DNA of 59,635 bases from an uncultured Lachnospiraceae bacterium (GCA_947574135.1 CANPIM010000013.1:1-59635), one strand, 5' to 3'. Counted from the first letter of the stretch, positions 1 to 8,854 are shown. Numbers and translations: made by a program. The notes: generated by a model not told the origin, from the sequence alone.

Positions 1-22
1 GCTGTCTCGTGCGACAGCTTTT
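1..22 (+). terminator. hairpin with T-run at left edge
   Basis: GCTGTC and GACAGC form a 6-bp stem around TCGTGC, followed by TTTT. It could terminate a plus-strand gene lying to the left, or fold in the leader of the minus-strand transcript that starts just to its right. Only the sequence pattern supports it. Confidence 0.4.
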
Positions 23-24
23 GT

Positions 25-53
25 ATAATACCATAGTGTTTCGCACTTGTCAA
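25..53 (-). promoter_or_regulatory. sigma-A promoter reading leftward out of the window
   Basis: On the minus strand TTGACA (48-53) and TATTAT (25-30) are separated by exactly 17 bp, a near-consensus vegetative promoter. The gene it drives lies outside the window, so the edge of the window is inside a divergent intergenic region. Confidence 0.7.
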
Positions 54-182
54 CACCTTTTTTGAAAATTTTGTAATTTTTTGTCGTAAACTTCCGCTAT
101 ATGAAATTTTACAAAATTTTACAGTCTAAAACATCCACCCTTCCATAAAAAAGCTTTCTAAAGAAAAATCCCCACGAATCCA

Positions 183-210
183 TTGACCTGCTCTACAGAT
201 CTGGTATAAT
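183..210 (+). promoter_or_regulatory. sigma-A promoter of the 254-748 gene
   Basis: TTGACC (183-188) and TATAAT (205-210) with a 16-bp spacer. Transcription would start about 35 bases before the GGAGCTG ribosome binding site of the gene at 254. Confidence 0.7.
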
Positions 211-253
211 GGAAGCAGGTAATTTGTGGAATTTATAAAAGGAGCTGTATTGT

Positions 254-748
254 ATGAACATTTCTTTTAACAGCCTTTCATTTTATTCTGGCTTTCAGTC
301 TCCCTATTCCTTCTCGGCCACAGGCTCTGCCCCTGAAGCCTCCGGGGCCTCCCAGGTTCCATCTAAAGCCCAGAGGGAAGGCCAGGCTGTCTCTGCTGGG
401 GGAGATTATGACAGCTATGAGTGTCAGACCTGCAAAAACCGAAAATATCAGGATGGCTCCAACGACCCCAATGTTTCCTTTAAGTCTCCCACAAGGCTTA
501 GCCCGGAATCGGCCGCGTATGCCATCCGTGCTCACGAATCGGAGCATGTGGCTCATGCGTGGGCCGAGGCGCAGACAGAGGATAAGGAAATCCTCTCCCA
601 GTCTGTCTCCTATCACACGGATATTTGCCCGGAATGCGGCCGGACCTATATGTCGGGCGGAACCACCCGGACAGTATTTCGCAGTGCACCTGAAACCTAT
701 GCGGAAGAGCCTGTAAAAAAGGGCGTTTATGTGGATCTGCTTGTGTAA
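254..748 (+). CDS. SprA-related putative zinc metalloprotease-like protein
   Basis: A 164-residue soluble protein. The N-terminal third is Ser/Gly/Ala-rich and probably disordered. A CQTCKNRKYQDGSNDP segment (a CxxC pair) precedes the motif HESEH, which fits the HExxH zinc-binding signature, and a second CPECG pair follows near residue 125. This combination is characteristic of the SprA-related family (putative metalloprotease, often annotated as hypothetical). No signal peptide is visible. GGAGCTG at about 241 is the ribosome binding site. The gene is monocistronic, with its own promoter and a strong terminator shared with the convergent amidohydrolase. Family membership is moderately sure; protease activity is inferred from the motif only. 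Confidence 0.7.
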   Translation: MNISFNSLSFYSGFQSPYSFSATGSAPEASGASQVPSKAQREGQAVSAGGDYDSYECQTCKNRKYQDGSNDPNVSFKSPTRLSPESAAYAIRAHESEHVAHAWAEAQTEDKEILSQSVSYHTDICPECGRTYMSGGTTRTVFRSAPETYAEEPVKKGVYVDLLV

Positions 749-760
749 TACATGCCTGGC

Positions 761-817
761 AAAAGAAAAACCAGCGTGGGAAAATCATTGCTATGATACC
801 ACGCTGGTTTTTCTTTT
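761..817. terminator. bidirectional terminator between convergent genes
   Basis: A perfect 19-bp inverted repeat (761-779 with 799-817) whose outer arms are A-rich on one side and T-rich on the other, so it gives a stem plus U-tract on both strands. It lies between the stop codons of the 254-748 gene and the 820-1974 gene and should end both transcripts. Confidence 0.9.
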
Positions 818-819
818 AT

Positions 820-1974
820 CTAAGGCCGATTTTCATAGACCACTGCTCCATCAATAATCGTATACAGGGTCTGTGTAAAAACCTCCAGAGGATTTCCGGA
901 AAACACCCCAATGTCTCCATCCTTCCCCGGCTCCAGGCTTCCCACCCGGTCCTCCACCCTGCAGATACGGGCCGGATTTATGGTCACAGCCCGAAGCCCC
1001 TCCTCCAGGGGAAGTCCATGCTTTACTGCCAGCCCCGCGCACAGGGGCAAATACTCGATAAGGGCAATGGGGTGATCCGTGGTGACCGCAAACAAAATCC
1101 CGGCCTCCTGGAGAATGCGGTTGGTCTTAAAATTCATATTCTCCACCTCCAGCTTAGAACGGGAGGTGAGATCCGTGCCCACGATCACCGGAAATCCCGA
1201 GGCTGCTATCTCGTCCACGATTAAATGCGCCTCCGTACCGTGATCAATGGTTAAATCCACATCAAATTCCTTTGCAATACGAATGGCTGTGAGAATATCA
1301 TCCGCCCGGTGAGCATGAGCTTTCAAGGGAATCTCCTTTCGGAGTACCGGAAGCCAGGGCTCCATGGAAAAATCCTCCTTCTTAAGACGGCCCTCCCATT
1401 TATCCCTTTCATACTGCCGGGCCTTAAAAAGAGCCTCCCGCAAAAGCATGGCTGTCCCCATACGGGTCAGGGGACATTTTCCCTGGGCTTCATAGCAGGT
1501 TTTGGGATTTTCCCCAAAGGCCACCTTCATGGCCGCCGGAGCCTTCACCACCATACGGTCCACGCAGCGCCCCTGGGTTTTCATAAACACAAACTGGCCG
1601 CCCACCACATTGGCGCTGCCGGGACCTGTCATCACAGAGGTGATCCCAGCCATAATGGCATCGTGAAAAGCCGGATCCATGGGATTGATAGCGTCAATCG
1701 CCCGCAGCTGCGGCTGAACCGCCCCGCTCTCCTCATTGCAGTCGTCTCCTATGGCTCCCCTGGTCTCCTCCGTAATGCCAATATGGGAGTGAGCATCGAT
1801 CATGCCGGGCATCACCCAGGCTCCCCGGACGTCCAGCACCTGTTCCCCGTCCTTAGGTCTTGGCGCCTCCTCCATCAGCCCTACCCTTTTGATCCGTTTT
1901 CCCTCTGTCTGTACATAACCACAGGGATATACCATGCCTGCCATGGTGTGTATCTTCCCATTGATAATCAGCAT
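820..1974 (-). CDS. metal-dependent amidohydrolase
   Basis: A 384-residue cytoplasmic protein of the amidohydrolase superfamily (imidazolonepropionase-like branch). It begins with the usual small beta-sandwich strand LIINGKIHTMAG. It then shows the HxH metal motif in MIDAHSHIG, a histidine in KAHAHRADD, a histidine in DHGTEAHL, and the catalytic aspartate region VTTDHP. It ends with the returning beta-sandwich segment KDGDIGVFSGNPLE. Length matches the family. These enzymes hydrolyse C-N bonds in cyclic amides or related compounds; the substrate cannot be read from the sequence. The gene is alone between a terminator and the sensor kinase gene. Start is ATG at 1974, preceded by a weak AAGGCAGGG. 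Confidence 0.85.
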   Translation of the reverse strand: MLIINGKIHTMAGMVYPCGYVQTEGKRIKRVGLMEEAPRPKDGEQVLDVRGAWVMPGMIDAHSHIGITEETRGAIGDDCNEESGAVQPQLRAIDAINPMDPAFHDAIMAGITSVMTGPGSANVVGGQFVFMKTQGRCVDRMVVKAPAAMKVAFGENPKTCYEAQGKCPLTRMGTAMLLREALFKARQYERDKWEGRLKKEDFSMEPWLPVLRKEIPLKAHAHRADDILTAIRIAKEFDVDLTIDHGTEAHLIVDEIAASGFPVIVGTDLTSRSKLEVENMNFKTNRILQEAGILFAVTTDHPIALIEYLPLCAGLAVKHGLPLEEGLRAVTINPARICRVEDRVGSLEPGKDGDIGVFSGNPLEVFTQTLYTIIDGAVVYENRP

Positions 1975-2053
1975 CCAAATTCCCTGCCTTTTCCCAATAA
2001 TAACATAAGGTTTCCAAAGCAGGGGATTTTATACCCTAAAAATCTTTCTTCTC

Positions 2054-3529
2054 TCAGGCCTTGCTGTCCACCTCAAACCAGAATTCCACTCCATTGCTGT
2101 AATTTTTCACCCCGCACTCCCGGTTAATGGAATCCATAATGGCTTTTACAATGGATAAGCCTATGCCGCTCCCCCCATATTCCCGGGTACGGGCCTTATC
2201 AATCTTATAAAATTTGATCCAAACCTTAGGAAGCTCCTCCTCCGGTATGGGATTTCCCGTATTAAACACAGATACCCGCACCGTCTCCTCCTGCTGCTCC
2301 AGTCTGATATCAATGATCTTTTCTCCTGTACAATGATTTACCGCATTACTCACATAATTGGTGACTACTTCCTCAATCTGGAACTCGTCCGCCCACACGT
2401 AAACCGGCTCCAATTCCGAAAATTGTACCTGAATCCCCTTCTGCTCCATGAGAATCCCTGTGGAAGCCAGCACATTCCGTATAAGGGCCACTATGTCAAA
2501 GCGTTCCATAGTCACTATATTGTTTCCAAACTCTATTTGATTCAGAGTCAGCAGCTTTTTCACCATGACATTCATCTTGGAAGCCTCATCCATAATGACC
2601 TCACAGTAAAAATCCCGGCTCTCCGCATCATCGTTGATACATTCCTTCAGTCCTTCCGCATATCCCTGAATCAGGGCAATGGGCGTTTTCAGCTCATGAG
2701 AGACATTGGATAAAAATTCCTTGCGCATCTCATCAATCTGGTTTTTCTGCTCAATATCCCGCTCCAGCTCATTATTTACCGTCTTTAGCTCGGAGATTGT
2801 CTGCTCCAGCTTCTCCGACATCTGATTCATATGGCTGCCAAGAAATCCAATCTCATTTTTCTGCCTGCCGGAAAATTTTGCATTAAAATCCAGATCTGTC
2901 ATGCGCTTGGAAATTTCCGCCAGCTCCAGAATCGGCCCCGTAAACCGCTTGGTAAAAAGCCAGATTAAGAGGCAGCTAACCAGGACCGCCCCCATACCAA
3001 TATAGCCATAAAACTGATTGGACACAGCCACACTGTCCCGAATGCTTTCCACCGCCGTCTGCAAAACAAAGGTGCAGCCATTATCCAGCGTCCCCAGCAT
3101 CTCGATATATTCCGCCTCGCTAAACTGATCCACCCTTCGCCGGATCGAATACTGGCTGTTAGAAAACAGCTCCCGGATCTCGTCCTCCTCTGAGCCTGTC
3201 TCAAAAATATAGCTATACAGAAGATTCTTCAAGCTCCGAAAATCCCGCACCGTATACAGCTGTACCTTTCCGCTGACATCAATCACCAGCATGGAAATAT
3301 TGTCTGTCTGCGCAATTTTATTGAGCTCCTGGAGAAATTCCTCCTCCATAAACCGCTTGTCTCTGGCGCCCTGATTCAGCACCTCATAGACCTCAATGAC
3401 CGTCTGCTGCTTATTACTGATATAATAGGGCTCCAAAAAAAAGGCGTTGGCCAGCCAGGTAAGCACCAATACCCCTGTCATAACAGCGGTAAATATCATA
3501 GCCATCTCTTTACGAATGGAGCGCTTCAT
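2054..3529 (-). CDS. membrane sensor histidine kinase (HAMP, HisKA, HATPase)
   Basis: A 491-residue kinase. It has a membrane helix at about 11-31, an extracytoplasmic sensor domain at about 32-175 that resembles no named domain I recognise, a second helix at about 175-193 and a HAMP linker at about 194-245. The dimerisation box SHELKTP has the phospho-acceptor His at residue 278. The ATP-binding domain shows NYVSNAVNH and GSGIGLSIVK. GGAGGGAAGG precedes the ATG. The likely partner is the OmpR-type regulator at 4695-5375, same strand and upstream, but the two are separated by an opposite-strand lipoprotein gene. The signal sensed is unknown. Confidence 0.93.
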   Translation of the reverse strand: MKRSIRKEMAMIFTAVMTGVLVLTWLANAFFLEPYYISNKQQTVIEVYEVLNQGARDKRFMEEEFLQELNKIAQTDNISMLVIDVSGKVQLYTVRDFRSLKNLLYSYIFETGSEEDEIRELFSNSQYSIRRRVDQFSEAEYIEMLGTLDNGCTFVLQTAVESIRDSVAVSNQFYGYIGMGAVLVSCLLIWLFTKRFTGPILELAEISKRMTDLDFNAKFSGRQKNEIGFLGSHMNQMSEKLEQTISELKTVNNELERDIEQKNQIDEMRKEFLSNVSHELKTPIALIQGYAEGLKECINDDAESRDFYCEVIMDEASKMNVMVKKLLTLNQIEFGNNIVTMERFDIVALIRNVLASTGILMEQKGIQVQFSELEPVYVWADEFQIEEVVTNYVSNAVNHCTGEKIIDIRLEQQEETVRVSVFNTGNPIPEEELPKVWIKFYKIDKARTREYGGSGIGLSIVKAIMDSINRECGVKNYSNGVEFWFEVDSKA

Positions 3530-3652
3530 TTCCTTCCCTCCTGCCTATAGCGGAATTTTTCTTACTTTTTTATATTTTAGCATGCTTCCCCTGGTTTGCA
3601 AGCCCTTTCACAATATCTACATACATCTCCTCTGCTGACACCCTGCTCCTAA

Positions 3653-3694
3653 TCCTCCTGCCAGTTTTTTCGATCCTCCTGCCAGTTTTTCCGA
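3653..3694. repeat. two 21-bp tandem repeats in a divergent intergenic region
   Basis: Two adjacent copies of a 21-bp unit, TCCTCCTGCCAGTTTTTYCGA (3653-3673 and 3674-3694), differ at one position. They lie between the divergently oriented sensor kinase gene and the lipoprotein gene, where a regulator could bind. The function is not known. Confidence 0.6.
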
Positions 3695-3807
3695 ACACTT
3701 GTGAAATCCTTCCAGATGTGATAAAATCCTCTTGGATATCCGAAAAAGCAGGCGCCAGGACACCTGCTTTCGGAATCAATAGCCGAAATAGAGGAGGAAA
3801 AGGGAAT

Positions 3808-4674
3808 ATGAAGGCAAGAGGACACAAGAGCTGTCTGCGGGCGCTCAGCCTGATTCTGGCCCTGGCGCTGGCCTTTGCCATGCTGCAGGGCTGCGGCTCT
3901 AAGAAGGAGGAGCCCAAGGACACACAGGCAGAGGCAGGGGAACCGTCCCCCGCAGAGAAAGAGGATCCCACAAAGGAGGAGGATACCCAGGAGCCTGAGG
4001 CCGGGGAGGAGGCCGCCCAGCTCAGCGATACGGTGCGCTGGTTTAACGCTTCCTACGCGGTTCTGACGGAAATCAATCACTGGGACTATAATCTTTTTGG
4101 AGGCTTGACCGCTAACAGTGGCAATCAGATGCTGGTTCAGCAGCTTTTGGACGAGTGGTGGGGTGTGACTGACAGGGCCACAGCCGATGAAAACCTGGAA
4201 TGGATTGTGACGGAAGGACACCGGACATCCTTTGCAGCGGATATGCAAATGCTGGATAATGACGGCATGGGCGAAATCGCTCCCGAGGAGCGGGCGGCTT
4301 TTCTCCTGGAGTATTACGACGTGGATGAGAATCAGGCGGAAATCTTTGCCATAGGCTACAGCGCCTATGAAAAATATGGCCCCAACGCCATTGCCGGCTG
4401 GGATTATTGCCGGGCCTTGAATCTTATGGGCTACTATTATATTGCCGGGTATTATACGCTGGAGGAGGCTCTCGATCTGTCCCTGGAAATCGCACAGGCC
4501 GTACAGCCCCAGTTTGAGTCCTGGGACGAGCTTATTGACAGCTATATGTACGGCTATGAGTACTGGCAGGAGGCCAGTAGCCAGGAGCGCCGGGATATCT
4601 ATGAGGATCTCAAGACCCGAGAGGACAGTCCCTATGCAGTTGACTTTAAGACACCCCTGGAAAAAACCTGGTAA
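3808..4674 (+). CDS. DUF1266-containing lipoprotein
   Basis: A 288-residue exported lipoprotein. A basic N-terminus and hydrophobic stretch end in the lipobox LQGC with Cys29. A Glu/Pro/Lys-rich linker to about residue 75 follows, and then a C-terminal DUF1266 domain around GWDYCRALNLMGYYYIAGY. The ATG at 3808 is chosen because GAGGAGG lies at 3791-3797 and the signal peptide begins here; upstream in-frame codons add only unrelated residues. DUF1266 has no known biochemical function. The gene sits between a kinase and its presumed response regulator but on the other strand, so it may be a target or an accessory of that system; this is inference. Confidence 0.85.
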   Translation: MKARGHKSCLRALSLILALALAFAMLQGCGSKKEEPKDTQAEAGEPSPAEKEDPTKEEDTQEPEAGEEAAQLSDTVRWFNASYAVLTEINHWDYNLFGGLTANSGNQMLVQQLLDEWWGVTDRATADENLEWIVTEGHRTSFAADMQMLDNDGMGEIAPEERAAFLLEYYDVDENQAEIFAIGYSAYEKYGPNAIAGWDYCRALNLMGYYYIAGYYTLEEALDLSLEIAQAVQPQFESWDELIDSYMYGYEYWQEASSQERRDIYEDLKTREDSPYAVDFKTPLEKTW

Positions 4675-4686
4675 CTATTAAAAAAG

Positions 4687-4705
4687 CGGAGGGCTCAGCC
4701 CTCCG
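4687..4705. terminator. terminator between the lipoprotein and response regulator genes
   Basis: CGGAGGGC and GCCCTCCG make a perfect 8-bp stem with a 3-base loop, flanked by A-run and T-run so that it can act in both directions. The right arm overlaps the last codons of the response regulator gene. Confidence 0.8.
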
Positions 4706-5375
4706 TTTCCAATTTATACCCCATCCCCCAGATGGTTTTTATCATATTTCCCTTTTCCCCAAGCTTACTGCGAAGCTTCTTTACATGGGTATCTATGGTC
4801 CGGGCATCCCCGAAATAATCGTAATTCCACACATTGTTGAGAATCTTTTCCCGGGACAGGGCAATTCCCTTGTTTTCCACAAAATAGGTCAAAAGCTCAA
4901 ACTCCTTGTAGCTTAATTCTACCTCCACACCGTCTATGGATACCTGATGAGCTGCCTTATTGATCTCAATGCCATTGACCCGCAGAATATCCTCCGGAGT
5001 AATCCGGCTGGTACGGCGCAAAATAGCTTCCACCCGGGCCACCAAAATCTTGGGACTGAATGGCTTGGAAATATACTCATCCACCCCCAACTCAAAGCCC
5101 TGAAGTTCGTCCTTTTCATCTCCCCGGGCCGTCAGCATAATAATGGGCACCTTGGAGTAACTGCGAATTTCCCGACAAGTCTGCCATCCATCCATCTTTG
5201 GCATCATCACATCCAGAATCACCAGGGAAATATCCTGCTGCTCAAAAAAAATATCCACAGCCTCCATGCCGTCCCCGGCTTCTAAAACCTCATAGTTCTG
5301 TTTTACCAGAAAATCCTTTACCAGCTTTCGCATACGGCTTTCATCGTCCACCACTAAGATCTTCAGCTTATCCAT
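4695..5375 (-). CDS. OmpR/PhoB-family response regulator
   Basis: A 226-residue DNA-binding regulator. The N-terminal receiver domain (about 1-120) has the acidic pair DD at 10-11, the phospho-acceptor Asp55 in LVILDVMMPKMDG, Thr82 and Lys104 in YISKPF. The C-terminal winged helix (about 130-226) has the typical SYKEFELLTYFVENKG and RTIDTHVKKLRSKLG segments. The ATG at 5375 is chosen over one 16 codons upstream because GGGAGGC lies just before it and the receiver domain starts here. It probably acts with the kinase at 2054-3529. An extended -10 (TGCTATACT) lies upstream at about 5414-5422. Confidence 0.94.
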   Translation of the reverse strand: MDKLKILVVDDESRMRKLVKDFLVKQNYEVLEAGDGMEAVDIFFEQQDISLVILDVMMPKMDGWQTCREIRSYSKVPIIMLTARGDEKDELQGFELGVDEYISKPFSPKILVARVEAILRRTSRITPEDILRVNGIEINKAAHQVSIDGVEVELSYKEFELLTYFVENKGIALSREKILNNVWNYDYFGDARTIDTHVKKLRSKLGEKGNMIKTIWGMGYKLETEG

Positions 5376-5472
5376 CGGACTGCCTCCCACAATGCTTTTC
5401 TCTGTTAATGGATAGTATAGCACGTATTTATGTTATTTTTGTGAAATATTCTCTGAAAATATTTTCTCAAAC

Positions 5473-5500
5473 AAAAAAACCCCGCAACACGAGGTTTTTT
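5473..5500 (-). terminator. ssrA terminator
   Basis: On the minus strand AAAAAACCTCG and CGGGGTTTTTT pair around TGTTG, ending in a long U-tract. It lies five bases beyond the mature tmRNA 3' end. Confidence 0.8.
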
Positions 5501-5505
5501 CTGTA

Positions 5506-5842
5506 TGGACCTGAGGGGAATCGAACCCCTGTCCGAAAGCCTATTCCCTGTTCTTCTACTATCATAGTCAGTTCTTTTTCATTCCCTCCACCAGCCGGGA
5601 ACTAACACCCTGTTGGTTTCAGTAGCTTCATTCTACGCCCGTGAGTGCAAAGCTTAGCCCACGTCGTTTCCTGCATAGTCGATGCCGGATTCTTAAAGTG
5701 CAGGTGCTCTAAGGCCGACAGCTGCCATTAGGCAGCGTATGCTAAATTATCTTCAGCGTTTATATTTAGATTTGCGATTTGACGCATCGCCTGCGGATAG
5801 CTTCACCAGCTGCAAGACCCCCGTCGAAACCAGTACAAGCCC
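5506..5842 (-). ncRNA. ssrA: transfer-messenger RNA (tmRNA)
   Basis: tmRNA rescues stalled ribosomes together with SmpB, which is encoded immediately upstream. The 3' end has the T-arm-like GGGGTTCGATTCCCC and the acceptor strand CAGGTCC. The 5' end GGGCTTG pairs with it over 7 positions including two G-U pairs, and the invariant GGTTTCGACGGGGG follows. CCA is not encoded. The internal reading frame at 5728-5775 encodes a tag ANLNINAEDNLAYAA followed by TAA. The choice of the GCA resume codon is inferred from the preceding TCAAATC; a shorter tag beginning later cannot be excluded. The exact ends are inferred from base pairing. Confidence 0.93.
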
Positions 5843-5869
5843 TTGACTGGATAATTCTTTACGACTCTC

Positions 5870-5898
5870 ATTATAAACCAGATTTCTCTGCAGCGCAA
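5870..5898 (-). promoter_or_regulatory. ssrA promoter
   Basis: Minus-strand TTGCGC (5893-5898) and TATAAT (5870-5875) with a 17-bp spacer. Transcription would start about 20 bases before the mature 5' end, consistent with RNase P processing of a short leader. Confidence 0.75.
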
Positions 5899-5932
5899 GC
5901 ACCTTAATATAAATTTTTTATCTTAATATAAG

Positions 5933-6400
5933 TTAATATAAGTTTTTTACCTTAAACTCCTTTTCCGCCTCCCGGCGCTGGTCCTTCTTGGCAATATCCT
6001 GGCGTTTATCATAGAGCTTTTTCCCTCGAGCCAGGCCGATTTCCACCTTTACCAGGCTTCCCTTTAAGTATACCCGCAAAGGCACCATGGTGTAGCCCTT
6101 TTCCGCCAGCTTTCCGTTGATCTTATGAATCTCAAAACGATGGAGCAAAAGCTTGCGAACCCGGAGGGGATCCTTGTTAAAAATATTGCCCTTCTCATAG
6201 GGACTGATATGCATGCCGTACACATATACCTCCCCCTTTTCCACCTTGATAAAGGCCTCCTTAATACTGCATTTTCCCATGCGGACAGACTTCACCTCTG
6301 TACCCGCCAGAGATATTCCCGCCTCATAGGTGGCGTCAATAAAATAATCGTGATATGCCTTTTTATTATTGGCAATTAATTTCGTCGTCTCCTTGCCCAT
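5933..6400 (-). CDS. smpB: SsrA-binding protein SmpB
   Basis: A 155-residue RNA-binding protein of the standard length. It has [15 protein letters not shown] at the N-terminus, [26 protein letters not shown], and the basic tail [21 protein letters not shown] that enters the ribosomal mRNA channel. It brings tmRNA to stalled ribosomes. The ATG at 6400 is chosen because GGAGGAG lies 5-10 bases upstream and family members start MGKE-like; the 10 upstream in-frame residues are not conserved. The start lies inside the 3' end of rnr (35-bp overlap), so the two are probably translationally coupled. ssrA follows directly. Confidence 0.97.
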   Translation of the reverse strand: MGKETTKLIANNKKAYHDYFIDATYEAGISLAGTEVKSVRMGKCSIKEAFIKVEKGEVYVYGMHISPYEKGNIFNKDPLRVRKLLLHRFEIHKINGKLAEKGYTMVPLRVYLKGSLVKVEIGLARGKKLYDKRQDIAKKDQRREAEKEFKVKNLY

Positions 6401-8369
6401 GGTTCTCCTCCTCACAAAGCACAAAATCAATGGTCCGGTTCCTTCTGTCCGTATGGGAAACCCGAATGGTTACCCTCTGTCCCAGCTGAAAGATCCGGCC
6501 ACTGTCTCTTCCCACCAGCTCACAGCCTGCCTCCCGGTACTCGTAATATTCTCCCTCCAAAGTCTGCACATGCACCAGCCCCTCAATGGTATTGGGAAGC
6601 TCCACATAGAATCCATATCCGGTAACCCCGGAAATCACTCCTTTATAGGTTTCTCCCACCCGGGCCTCCATATATTGAACCTTTTTCAGCTTTTCTGTCT
6701 CCCGCTCCGCCTCCTGGGCCCGGCGTTCCGTCTCACTGGACTGCTTTGCCACCTCCGGCAGACGGTTTTCATAATACAGCTGTTTTTCCCGGCTCATCCG
6801 GCCCCGCAGCACATCCTTGATAATCCGGTGAATCTGCAGATCCGGATATCGGCGAATGGGAGAGGTAAAATGACAGTAGTGTCTGGCCGCCAGGCCAAAA
6901 TGTCCCGTACAGTCCACCGTATATTTGGCCTGCCGCATGGATCGAAGGGTCAGACGGCTGATCAAAGCCTCCTCCGGAGTTCCCTCAATGCCGGATAAGA
7001 GCTTCTGCAGCTCTTTGGGGTGTACTCCCTCTCCATTCAGACGGATGGTATATCCAAAGTTCCGGATAAAGATTCCAAGCTTCCGCATCTGATCCGGGTC
7101 CGGCGCCTCATGGGTCCGGTATAAAAAGGGCTGCTCCTGCCAGTAGAAATCCGCCGCCACCGTCTCATTGGCGGCCAACATAAAATCCTCTATGAGCCGG
7201 GTGGCTGTGGTCCTCTCATAGGGCTTTATATCCACAGGCACTCCCTCCTCGTCCAGGAGAATCTTGGCCTCCGGAAAGTCAAAATCCAGAGATCCCCGCT
7301 TCTGCCGCTCTCTGCGCAAAAGCTCTGCCGCCTCCGCCATAAGCAAAAGCATCTCTGCCAGCTCTCCATATTCTCCTTCTTCTGCTTCCCGGGGATTCTC
7401 TAACACCCTTTGCACTCCTGTATAGCTGAGCCTTTGCTTCACCCGGATCACAGATTCCAAAATCTCATGCTCTGTAATCCTTCCTCTCCTATCCACCTTC
7501 ATCAGACAACTCAGGGCCAGCCGATCCTCCCCTGCATTTAGGGAACAAATGCCATTGGACAGCCGGCGGGGAAGCATAGGGATAACCCGATCCGCCAGGT
7601 ACACACTGGTTCCCCGGGTACAGGCCTCCCGATCCAGGGCGCTGCCCTCCTGCACGTAATTGCTCACATCCGCAATATGCACCCCTAGGAGATACCCGTC
7701 CTCCTCCCGGGAAATGGACACCGCATCGTCCAGGTCCTTGGCATCTTCCCCGTCTATGGTCACCATGGTCCAATCCCTGAGATCCCGCCGCCCCGCCATA
7801 TCTTCCCGGCTGATGGAAAGAGGAATCCGATCCGCCTGGTTTTGCACCCGCTCCGGAAATTCCATGGGAAGCTCATAGGCCCGGATCAGGGCCAGAATAT
7901 CTGTCCCCGGATCATCCACATGCCCCAGGATCTCCGTGATCTTTCCCTCTGGCTTTTTGCCAGGCTGGCCGTAGTCCGTAAGCTCTGCCACCACCTTATG
8001 GCCGGTGACGGCCCCCTGGGAGCGCTCCATGGGCACAAAGATGTCCTGGGAAATCCTGGGATTATCCGGTCTTACAAAGCCAAAGCTTTTACATTTTTCA
8101 AAGGTCCCCACCACATACGTGATGCTGTGGCCGCAAATCCGGGTAACCACGCCCTCGGGACGCTCTTTCTTTGGAAGCTCCTGATCGGGATTCTTTAAAA
8201 TTACCTCCACAAAATCTCCGTGAAAGGCTCCGTTTACATCCTCCGCCCCTACAAAAATATCCTGATTAAGGCCCTCCACCTTTACAAAGCCAAAGCCCTT
8301 GGCATGGCCGCTGAAAACGCCGGTAAGCGTTCCCGTCTCCTTTTCCCTGTCCAATCTCTTATTTCCCAT
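6366..8369 (-). CDS. rnr: ribonuclease R (RNB-domain 3'-5' exoribonuclease)
   Basis: A 667-residue RNase II/R-family exonuclease. Two cold-shock-type RNA-binding domains come first ([17 protein letters not shown] from residue 15, then [15 protein letters not shown]). The RNB catalytic domain follows, with the metal-binding motif [13 protein letters not shown] and, later, [17 protein letters not shown]. The C-terminal S1 domain is [20 protein letters not shown]. RNase R degrades structured RNA and defective mRNAs, including those released by trans-translation, which fits its position beside smpB and ssrA. It is shorter than many family members because the N-terminal winged-helix domain and the basic C-terminal tail are both absent. 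Confidence 0.95.
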   Translation of the reverse strand: MGNKRLDREKETGTLTGVFSGHAKGFGFVKVEGLNQDIFVGAEDVNGAFHGDFVEVILKNPDQELPKKERPEGVVTRICGHSITYVVGTFEKCKSFGFVRPDNPRISQDIFVPMERSQGAVTGHKVVAELTDYGQPGKKPEGKITEILGHVDDPGTDILALIRAYELPMEFPERVQNQADRIPLSISREDMAGRRDLRDWTMVTIDGEDAKDLDDAVSISREEDGYLLGVHIADVSNYVQEGSALDREACTRGTSVYLADRVIPMLPRRLSNGICSLNAGEDRLALSCLMKVDRRGRITEHEILESVIRVKQRLSYTGVQRVLENPREAEEGEYGELAEMLLLMAEAAELLRRERQKRGSLDFDFPEAKILLDEEGVPVDIKPYERTTATRLIEDFMLAANETVAADFYWQEQPFLYRTHEAPDPDQMRKLGIFIRNFGYTIRLNGEGVHPKELQKLLSGIEGTPEEALISRLTLRSMRQAKYTVDCTGHFGLAARHYCHFTSPIRRYPDLQIHRIIKDVLRGRMSREKQLYYENRLPEVAKQSSETERRAQEAERETEKLKKVQYMEARVGETYKGVISGVTGYGFYVELPNTIEGLVHVQTLEGEYYEYREAGCELVGRDSGRIFQLGQRVTIRVSHTDRRNRTIDFVLCEEENHGQGDDEINCQ

Positions 8370-8396
8370 TCTCAGCCTTTCTGTCTTTTGATAGCA

Positions 8397-8430
8397 AAAA
8401 GCACCCTCGCCGGTTTACAAGAGTGCTTTT
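8397..8430 (-). terminator. terminator between secG and rnr
   Basis: On the minus strand AAAAGCAC and GTGCTTTTT pair with a loop of about 18 bases and end in a U-run. It lies just after the secG stop codon, so rnr expression may rely on read-through or on an unseen promoter. Confidence 0.65.
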
Positions 8431-8436
8431 CATCAA

Positions 8437-8673
8437 CTAGAATACATTCAGATTTAATATGAGGGCCAACACAATAAAGGCAACCGCTAATATCTTGGTC
8501 CACAAAATCTTTTTTCCCTCCACGGAACGCCCTTTATTCTGTTCCCAGTAGGAATTCCCTCCCGCAATGCTCCCTAAGCCTGCGGATTTCCCCTCCTGAA
8601 GCAGCACAATAATTGTCAGCACAAGCGCATCTAATACAAATATAACAGTAAGCACCGTTCTTAGTATACCCAC
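8437..8673 (-). CDS. secG: preprotein translocase subunit SecG
   Basis: A 78-residue protein with two hydrophobic helices (about 3-25 and 58-76). They flank the conserved cytoplasmic loop LLQEGKSAGLGSIAGG, the SecG signature, followed by NKGRSVEGKK. SecG is the small auxiliary subunit of the SecYEG channel and stimulates protein export. The start is GTG at 8673, preceded by GGAGGTGT. The secG-rnr-smpB-ssrA order is widely conserved in Firmicutes. Confidence 0.95.
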   Translation of the reverse strand: MGILRTVLTVIFVLDALVLTIIVLLQEGKSAGLGSIAGGNSYWEQNKGRSVEGKKILWTKILAVAFIVLALILNLNVF

Positions 8674-8769
8674 TTTTACACCTCCTATGGTCGAACACGG
8701 TTAAGCTTAACACAATTTCATGGAAATAGCAACCAGAAAATCACCTTTTTCCAAATTTTTTCCCAGACA

Positions 8770-8798
8770 TTGACTTTTCCCTCGGCTTGCACTACAAT
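8770..8798 (+). promoter_or_regulatory. promoter of the MFS transporter gene
   Basis: TTGACT (8770-8775) and TACAAT (8793-8798) with a 17-bp spacer, about 57 bases upstream of the chosen start codon. Confidence 0.65.
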
Positions 8799-8854
8799 TC
8801 CCATGTAGCGTCTGCATGGATGGCTAAAAAACCTGTAAAATGGAGCGGTTCACA

